From contig NZ_JBHLWO010000002.1 in the NCBI RefSeq assembly GCF_042432805.1, positions 992,001-1,056,000 of the forward strand: a DNA stretch of 64,000 nucleotides, read 5' to 3'. Of the stretch, positions 59,414 to 64,000 are shown piece after piece. Numbering within the stretch: position 1 is the stretch's first letter; every line of letters starts with the position of its first letter. Position numbers and translations under genes: made by a program. The notes below the pieces were generated by a model that saw only the letters and a list, made by a program, of their open reading frames with translations, was not told the DNA's origin and searched no databases. Source of the DNA: Olivibacter oleidegradans (GTDB taxonomy: Bacteria; Bacteroidota; Bacteroidia; Sphingobacteriales; Sphingobacteriaceae).

Positions 59414-59818
59414 TTAGCTTCCAAGCGCTACGATACGATCGAACTCTTCTGGTGCTAAGGGCATCACGGATAAACGTCCCTGTCTTACAAGAGCTATATC
59501 CTGCAACTGCTCATCGGCTTTTATTGTCTCCAGCGTGACAGGCTTCTTCAAGGTTTGAAGCGGAGCCAGATCTACAACAACCCAACGTTCATCGCTGGTA
59601 GTTGGGTCTTGGTAAGCTTCTTTCACAACTTTCGCAATTCCGACGACTTCTTTCCCTTCATTGCTATGATAAAATAACACTAAGTCGCCCTTTTTCATTG
59701 CTTTCAAGTTATTGCGCGCTTGGTAATTTCGGACGCCATCCCAAAAGGTTTGCTTATCTTTTAAAAATTGTTGCCAGCTATATTTAAAGGGTTCTGATTT
59801 AACCAGGAAATAATTCAT
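59414..59818 (-). CDS. EVE domain protein
   Basis: 134 residues filled by one EVE domain (PUA-like): MNYFLVKSEPFKYSWQQF at the N-terminus, WDGVRNYQARNNLKAMKKGDLVLFYHSN, and VVGIAKVVKEAYQDPT. EVE domains bind modified bases in DNA or RNA in some systems. No restriction or defence gene is adjacent, so a housekeeping role is as likely. Confidence 0.92.
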   Translation of the reverse strand: MNYFLVKSEPFKYSWQQFLKDKQTFWDGVRNYQARNNLKAMKKGDLVLFYHSNEGKEVVGIAKVVKEAYQDPTTSDERWVVVDLAPLQTLKKPVTLETIKADEQLQDIALVRQGRLSVMPLAPEEFDRIVALGS

Positions 59819-59929
59819 ATGTAATAAAGTCTATCGCTGCTGCGAACTTACGTAAATTCACTTTTTTTCACAAGTGCTCATTTTGTAGTTCAAGATCGCT
59901 CCGCTAATGCTTCAAATTAGAAGAGATAT

Positions 59930-59961
59930 AAAAATAAAAAGGAGCGCCGCAATGGCGCCCC
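59930..59961 (-). terminator. Terminator of slyD
   Basis: GGGGCGCC / GGCGCTCC stem with one mismatch and a 5-nt loop on the minus strand, followed by TTTTTATTTTTA. It lies 28 bp after the slyD stop. Confidence 0.75.
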
Positions 59962-59988
59962 GTTTAAAAGAACAAGAAATTTCTAATA

Positions 59989-60486
59989 TTAGTGTCCACT
60001 ATCTCCGTCAATTCCGTGCGCGTGTCCATGCGACAGTTCGTCTTCGGTAGCCTCACGTACATTTAAAATCTCGATATCGAAATGTAAATTTTGTCCGGCC
60101 ATCGGGTGATTAAGATCGACAACGACCGCTTCGGGACTAACTTCTACCACGCGTGCACGGAACTGATTACCCTGATTGTCTTGCAAGGGAAGAATTTCAC
60201 CAACCGGAGGAATGCCCGATTCTTTAAACATATCAGCAGGAAGCTGTGCAACGGCACTGTCATCTTTTTCACCATATGCATCCACTGCTAACAATTCAAA
60301 ATCAACGGTGTCTCCTTGCTTAAGACCTTCGATATTCTCCTCAAATTTTGGAAGCATCATTCCTACTCCATATAGAAACACAAGCGGATTCGATTTGTCT
60401 GCCTCTTCAACAAACTCTTTTTCTCCGTTGTTGATGGTGTGCAATTTGTAAGTAAGCGCTACTACGCTGTTTGGTGTAATGGTCAT
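59989..60486 (-). CDS. slyD: FKBP-type peptidyl-prolyl isomerase, SlyD-like
   Basis: 165 residues. The FKBP part has LVFLYGVGMMLPKFEENIEGL and ends with LNHPMAGQNLHFDIEILNVREA. The IF insert domain lies between (about 70-125). The tail is short and His-rich (HGHAHGIDGDSGH), a weak version of the metal-binding tail of SlyD. It is a chaperone and prolyl isomerase. 27 bp separate it from the upstream YyaL-type gene on the same strand. Confidence 0.93.
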   Translation of the reverse strand: MTITPNSVVALTYKLHTINNGEKEFVEEADKSNPLVFLYGVGMMLPKFEENIEGLKQGDTVDFELLAVDAYGEKDDSAVAQLPADMFKESGIPPVGEILPLQDNQGNQFRARVVEVSPEAVVVDLNHPMAGQNLHFDIEILNVREATEDELSHGHAHGIDGDSGH

Positions 60487-60513
60487 TTTTATAAAATTAT
60501 GGAAACCTTCTTG

Positions 60514-62532
60514 TTAGGCCTCCTGTTTAAGAATTAAATTTTCTACGTCCTTTAAATTATCAACTGGTAAACTGCATGTATTGTTTTTACAAACATAAAT
60601 TAGACTACGTTCAGTAACTCTATTTCTTAAAAGTGGCAGGTTCTCCTCTACGCCGCCCAAAATAACTTTATTGGGACTATAAATCTTTTGATCGATAGCG
60701 ATCCGTAAATCATTTGATTGCGGTCCGGTAATCGCTATTTCATGGAAACCGTACACTTCTTCAAGTAAGCGGATTGCCCAGTTGGAGTATGCAGACCCAT
60801 AAGTTCTAATCTGTGGAAAAACATTAGCCAATAACTGCGCTGCAATTTCCTTATAAGTTGAATCCTCAAAAATTACGCCTAACTTATTTAGTTGATGTGC
60901 CATCACTGAATTGGAGGATGGAATCACGTTGTCCATTATTTCAAATTTCCGTGTAATCAGCACTTCTGTTAAGTCGGAGGTATAGTAAAATGCACCGGCC
61001 TGCCGGTCATAGAATTGTGCAAGTGTGTAATCTGCCAATGATTTAGCTTGATCCAACCACGCTTTATTAAAGGTTACCTCATAAAGTGCGATGAAGGCCT
61101 CAATAACAAACGCATAGTCATCCAAAAACGCCGTTATCGTTTTAAAAGGAGTTTGAGGTTGATGTAAAAGTGTGCCTTCCTCAGTGATCAACTTACGAAG
61201 AATAAAATGCGCATTTCGTTCTGCTACGGTAAGGTATTCCTTCTTATTGAATGTTCGATAAGCATCTATATAAGCTTTTAACATCATGGCGTTCCAGCTT
61301 GTCAATATTTTATTATCGAGGCCGGGACGTATACGCTGCTCTCTGTAGTGGCGTATTTTCTTTTTGATATCTTTTAAATAAGTTTCCCACTCCTCTTTAC
61401 TGTAGCCGGCTTGTTCTGCCAATTTGTCTGCATCAAGCCTTGTTTTCAGTACATTCGTTTTTTCTTCCGGCCAGTTACCTGCTGCTGTTATTGAAAAATA
61501 CGAGATGAATAAATCGGCATCTTTTCCCAGCAGATTGTCGATTTCTTCTTGTTGAAAAGTATAATACTTTCCCTCAACACCTTCGCTATCTGCGTCCAGT
61601 GCGCTATAAAAGGCGCCTTCTGCTGACGTCATTTCACGATCGACCCATTGAAGGGTCTCCTCTACCACACGTTTATAAAGCGGCTCCGGTTTTTGCAGAT
61701 AAGCCTCGGCATATAAGCTTATGAGTTGCGCATTATCGTAAAGCATCTTTTCGAAGTGTGGGATATGCCATTGTCCATCAACCGCATAACGGGCAAAGCC
61801 GCCACCTACCTGATCGTATAAGCCTCCGGCAGCTATATGTTGCAGTGTAAAATGCGTATGCTCCAGTATATCCGCGTCATTTGCCAGGTGGCCGTAACGA
61901 AGAAAGAATAACCAGTTGTTTGGCAAAGGAAATTTAGGAGCCCTTTTGTAGCCTCCATCTATCGGATCGAAAGTTTGCTGCCAAGGTTTTACGATCTCTT
62001 TTAGATCATCTTCACTGTATTTCTCGGGAATCTTACTGATTCTGAAAGTTTCGCTTTCCGTGATTCCCTGTGCCAGCTTTTCAGCATATTCGATTGCCGT
62101 TTCCGGTTCGTTTGCCCAAAGTGCCTGCACTTGGTTCAATACATTTACCCAATCGGCCGGCCGAAAATAAGTCCCGCCATAAACCGGTCGACCGTCCGGA
62201 AGGCAGATGCAATTTAATGGCCAGCCACCACTGTTTGTCATCAACTGAACGGCAGTCATATAAATCTGATCGATGTCGGGCCGTTCCTCCCTATCCACTT
62301 TGATAGAAATATAGTGACGGTTCATTACTTGGGCAACCTCTTTGTTTTCAAAACTTTCTCTTTCCATCACATGGCACCAATGGCACGCGGAATAGCCAAT
62401 GCTAACAATAAGTAATTTGTTTTCGGCTTTGGCTTTACTTAAAGCTTCATCTCCCCAAGGATACCAGTCAACCGGGTTATGTTGGTGTTGTTTAAGGTAT
62501 GGAGAGCTTTCGTTTTGAAGGTGATTTGCCAT
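60514..62532 (-). CDS. Thioredoxin-domain protein of the YyaL/SPATA20 family
   Basis: 672 residues. An N-terminal thioredoxin-like domain (DUF255, about 1-165) has NESSPYLKQHQHNPVDWYPWG and the redox motif SACHWCHVM. It is followed by an (alpha/alpha)6-like domain (to 672) with GGGFARYAVDGQWHIPHFEKMLYDNAQL. The CxxC-like pair C-H-W-C suggests a thiol role. The biochemical function of the family is unknown. A TACCTTTA box (62541-62548, minus strand) is 8 bp before the start. Confidence 0.93.
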   Translation of the reverse strand: MANHLQNESSPYLKQHQHNPVDWYPWGDEALSKAKAENKLLIVSIGYSACHWCHVMERESFENKEVAQVMNRHYISIKVDREERPDIDQIYMTAVQLMTNSGGWPLNCICLPDGRPVYGGTYFRPADWVNVLNQVQALWANEPETAIEYAEKLAQGITESETFRISKIPEKYSEDDLKEIVKPWQQTFDPIDGGYKRAPKFPLPNNWLFFLRYGHLANDADILEHTHFTLQHIAAGGLYDQVGGGFARYAVDGQWHIPHFEKMLYDNAQLISLYAEAYLQKPEPLYKRVVEETLQWVDREMTSAEGAFYSALDADSEGVEGKYYTFQQEEIDNLLGKDADLFISYFSITAAGNWPEEKTNVLKTRLDADKLAEQAGYSKEEWETYLKDIKKKIRHYREQRIRPGLDNKILTSWNAMMLKAYIDAYRTFNKKEYLTVAERNAHFILRKLITEEGTLLHQPQTPFKTITAFLDDYAFVIEAFIALYEVTFNKAWLDQAKSLADYTLAQFYDRQAGAFYYTSDLTEVLITRKFEIMDNVIPSSNSVMAHQLNKLGVIFEDSTYKEIAAQLLANVFPQIRTYGSAYSNWAIRLLEEVYGFHEIAITGPQSNDLRIAIDQKIYSPNKVILGGVEENLPLLRNRVTERSLIYVCKNNTCSLPVDNLKDVENLILKQEA

Positions 62533-62748
62533 AATAGATGTAAAGGTAGTATTATAATGTTATTTTATGATTATTAATGGTTTTTCTTTTTGCTGACCTT
62601 CTTTAGATCGAATAAGGATTTCGTCTTAAAATAAGGTCACTTCGGTGAAAACAGTTATCTTGCGAATTATATTGATTGATGGTCGGATGTATTAACTTTT
62701 TTCGGTCTCGACGGACGACCGGCTTTTTCATTTTTTACGTTTTTAACT

Positions 62749-63846
62749 ATGCTGATTTCACATATCGAAATTTTTAGATTTAGTATCAAAATGGAGCCTT
62801 TTGCAATCGCGACAGGCACGATGGATTATGCTCAAAACACCTTGATAAGGATACACACAGATGTAGGATTAATCGGATACGGGGAATGTTCAGCGTTTCC
62901 GATGATTGTTGGAGAGACACAAGATACCTGTTTAACGCTTGCGCGGGACTTTAGTCGCCTATGGAAAGGTAAAAATGCACTTTTATTAGAAGAACGGATG
63001 AACGAGCTTCATGCCTTTATTGCCAAAAATTCTACAATAAAAAGCGCGTTCGATATGGCACTATACGATTTAGCCGCTAAGTACGAAAATAAGCCGCTCT
63101 ACAAATACTTACAGGGCATAGTTCGGCCCATAACAACCGATATTACAGTGGGCATCGCTGCTCCAACCATTATGGCAGAGAAAGCGTTGTCTTTTGTTAA
63201 AAACGGCGCATCCATTTTAAAAGTAAAGCTTGGGAAGAACCCTGAGGAAGATATTTTAAGAATCCAAGCAATCCGTCAGGCGGTTGGAGATGATATTCCG
63301 ATACGTTTAGATGCCAACCAGGGTTGGACTTACGAAGAAGCGTTAAAGGTGCTTGGGGCTTTAACTAGTTATAACATCGAGTTTTGTGAGCAGCCCATGC
63401 GGTCTTATGATGATCATTTATTGCCTTTTTTAAGGGAAAAGGTTCGTATACCGATTATGGCAGATGAGAGTTGTTACGACCATTGGGATGCCGAACGTTT
63501 GATAGGGACAAAAAGTTGCGATGCTATTAATATTAAATTGGCTAAATCGGGCGGTATTTTTGAAGCACTGAAAATTCACCGGGTTGCAAAGCAACACGGT
63601 GTTCCTTGCATGATCGGCGGTATGTTGGAAAGCCGCCTGGCATTAGGAGCAAATGTACATCTCGCTTATGCCTGTGAAGGTGTTATATACCATGATATGG
63701 ACACTTGTATGATTGGTCATCTTGAAGATCCCATTATTGGAGGGCCTCACTTTGATGCCTACGATATCAGTCTCGAGGAAAGTCCGGGAATAGGTGCAGA
63801 AGTAGATGCGGCATTTCTGGAACGCTGTGAACGCTGGACGGTATAG
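62749..63846 (+). CDS. Dipeptide epimerase (enolase superfamily, L-Ala-D/L-Glu epimerase-like)
   Basis: 365 residues. Enolase-superfamily catalytic Lys pair: KVKLG (near 158-162) and INIKLAKSGG (near 265). Metal ligands D in RLDANQGW, E in CEQPM and D in MADESCYD, as in the MLE subgroup. The DMDTCMIGH segment near the end is typical for dipeptide epimerases (Asp-x-Asp binds the substrate amino group). It likely epimerises Ala-Glu-like dipeptides from murein recycling. The exact dipeptide is not certain. Confidence 0.9.
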   Translation: MLISHIEIFRFSIKMEPFAIATGTMDYAQNTLIRIHTDVGLIGYGECSAFPMIVGETQDTCLTLARDFSRLWKGKNALLLEERMNELHAFIAKNSTIKSAFDMALYDLAAKYENKPLYKYLQGIVRPITTDITVGIAAPTIMAEKALSFVKNGASILKVKLGKNPEEDILRIQAIRQAVGDDIPIRLDANQGWTYEEALKVLGALTSYNIEFCEQPMRSYDDHLLPFLREKVRIPIMADESCYDHWDAERLIGTKSCDAINIKLAKSGGIFEALKIHRVAKQHGVPCMIGGMLESRLALGANVHLAYACEGVIYHDMDTCMIGHLEDPIIGGPHFDAYDISLEESPGIGAEVDAAFLERCERWTV

Positions 63847-63854
63847 TGTAAACA

Positions 63855-63893
63855 GCAAAAGCCTTCTCATGGAGAAGCTTTTGCCGTTTTTTT
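63855..63893. terminator. Bidirectional terminator after the epimerase gene
   Basis: GCAAAAGC-c-TTCTC / GAGAA-GCTTTTGC stem with a 3-4-nt loop and one bulge, followed by a T-run. It also ends the convergent partial gene on the minus strand. Confidence 0.85.
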
Positions 63894-63894
63894 A

Positions 63895-64000
63895 TCAAAA
63901 GACGATCTTTTCCGGTCCGGAAACTTTATTTATATGACATTCACAGCGTCCGCCGCTAATCACAAAGTCGGTCTTCTTGACTTGTCCACTACTTGGATGT
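63895..64000 (-). CDS. 3' end of a minus-strand gene, cut by the window edge
   Basis: An open minus-strand frame from the window end to a TGA stop at 63895-63897. The last 34 residues include TDFVISGGRCECHINKVSG and end GPEKIVF. The Cys-x-Cys-His pair may bind a metal. Not enough sequence for a family call. It shares the terminator at 63855-63893 with the epimerase gene. Confidence 0.55.
   Translation of the reverse strand, partial: HPSSGQVKKTDFVISGGRCECHINKVSGPEKIVF

Overview
This 64 kb window looks like a chromosomal segment of a Bacteroidota bacterium, most likely from the Sphingobacteriaceae (Pedobacter/Sphingobacterium/Olivibacter-like). The evidence is a moderate GC content (about 40% by eye), TAnnTTTG-type -7 promoter boxes, a TonB-dependent receptor with an N-terminal carboxypeptidase-regulatory-like domain, a type IX secretion plug protein, a fused CcoNO oxidase subunit and a single-haem CcoP. 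No rRNA, CRISPR array, transposase or prophage was seen. One tRNA gene (Arg, anticodon UCU) is present.

Layout. 1-7 kb: the end of an XRE regulator, a secreted phosphodiesterase, a repeat-rich stretch (a 21-bp minisatellite that encodes a heptad-repeat ORF, then a mosaic non-coding element), a lipoprotein and a TonB receptor. 7-22 kb: mostly housekeeping and stress genes (lpdA, patatin, SpmAB-like permease, OsmC, coaA, MscS channel, AraC regulator, copper ATPase copA, fructosamine kinase family, lepA, folD). 22-27 kb: a minus-strand operon of exported sugar-metabolism proteins (FGE-fold protein, Gfo/Idh, ApbE, hydroxypyruvate isomerase family). 27-29 kb: the tRNA with a duplicated 3' end, and an alginate lyase family gene. 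29-39.6 kb: trpS, deoxynucleoside kinase, kdsB, cobalamin adenosyltransferase, ABC ATPase, plsC, rhlE-type helicase, pyrG, yidC. 39.7-52.3 kb: a microaerobic respiration locus. 52-64 kb: Rieske protein, TfoX-N protein, queG, pyrD, ABC-F, T9SS plug, thioesterase, EVE protein, slyD, YyaL-type protein, dipeptide epimerase.

The most interesting system is the microaerobic locus. A histidine kinase whose PAS domain aligns without gaps to the haem pocket of rhizobial FixL (both pocket histidines and the key arginine present) is followed by a protein that joins a FixJ-like receiver to a FixK/Crp-Fnr effector in one chain. Downstream lie a small LdhA-N-terminus-like protein with a Cys/His tail, hemN, the CcoI copper ATPase, ccoS, ccoNO, ccoQ, ccoP, ccoG, ccoH and a TauE/SafE-like membrane protein. 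Two promoters in the locus carry a GTRAT-N4-ATYAC dyad exactly 55 bp upstream of the -7 box midpoint, and both lack a -33 TTTG. This suggests that the fused regulator activates both transcription units in response to oxygen.

A second theme is intergenic DNA. Many gene boundaries carry short low-complexity repeats built from a few recurring words. There are also two longer mosaic non-coding elements on opposite strands (about 2.25-2.85 kb and 18.3-18.75 kb) and a dispersed repeat of about 85 bp at 12.8 and 35.8 kb.
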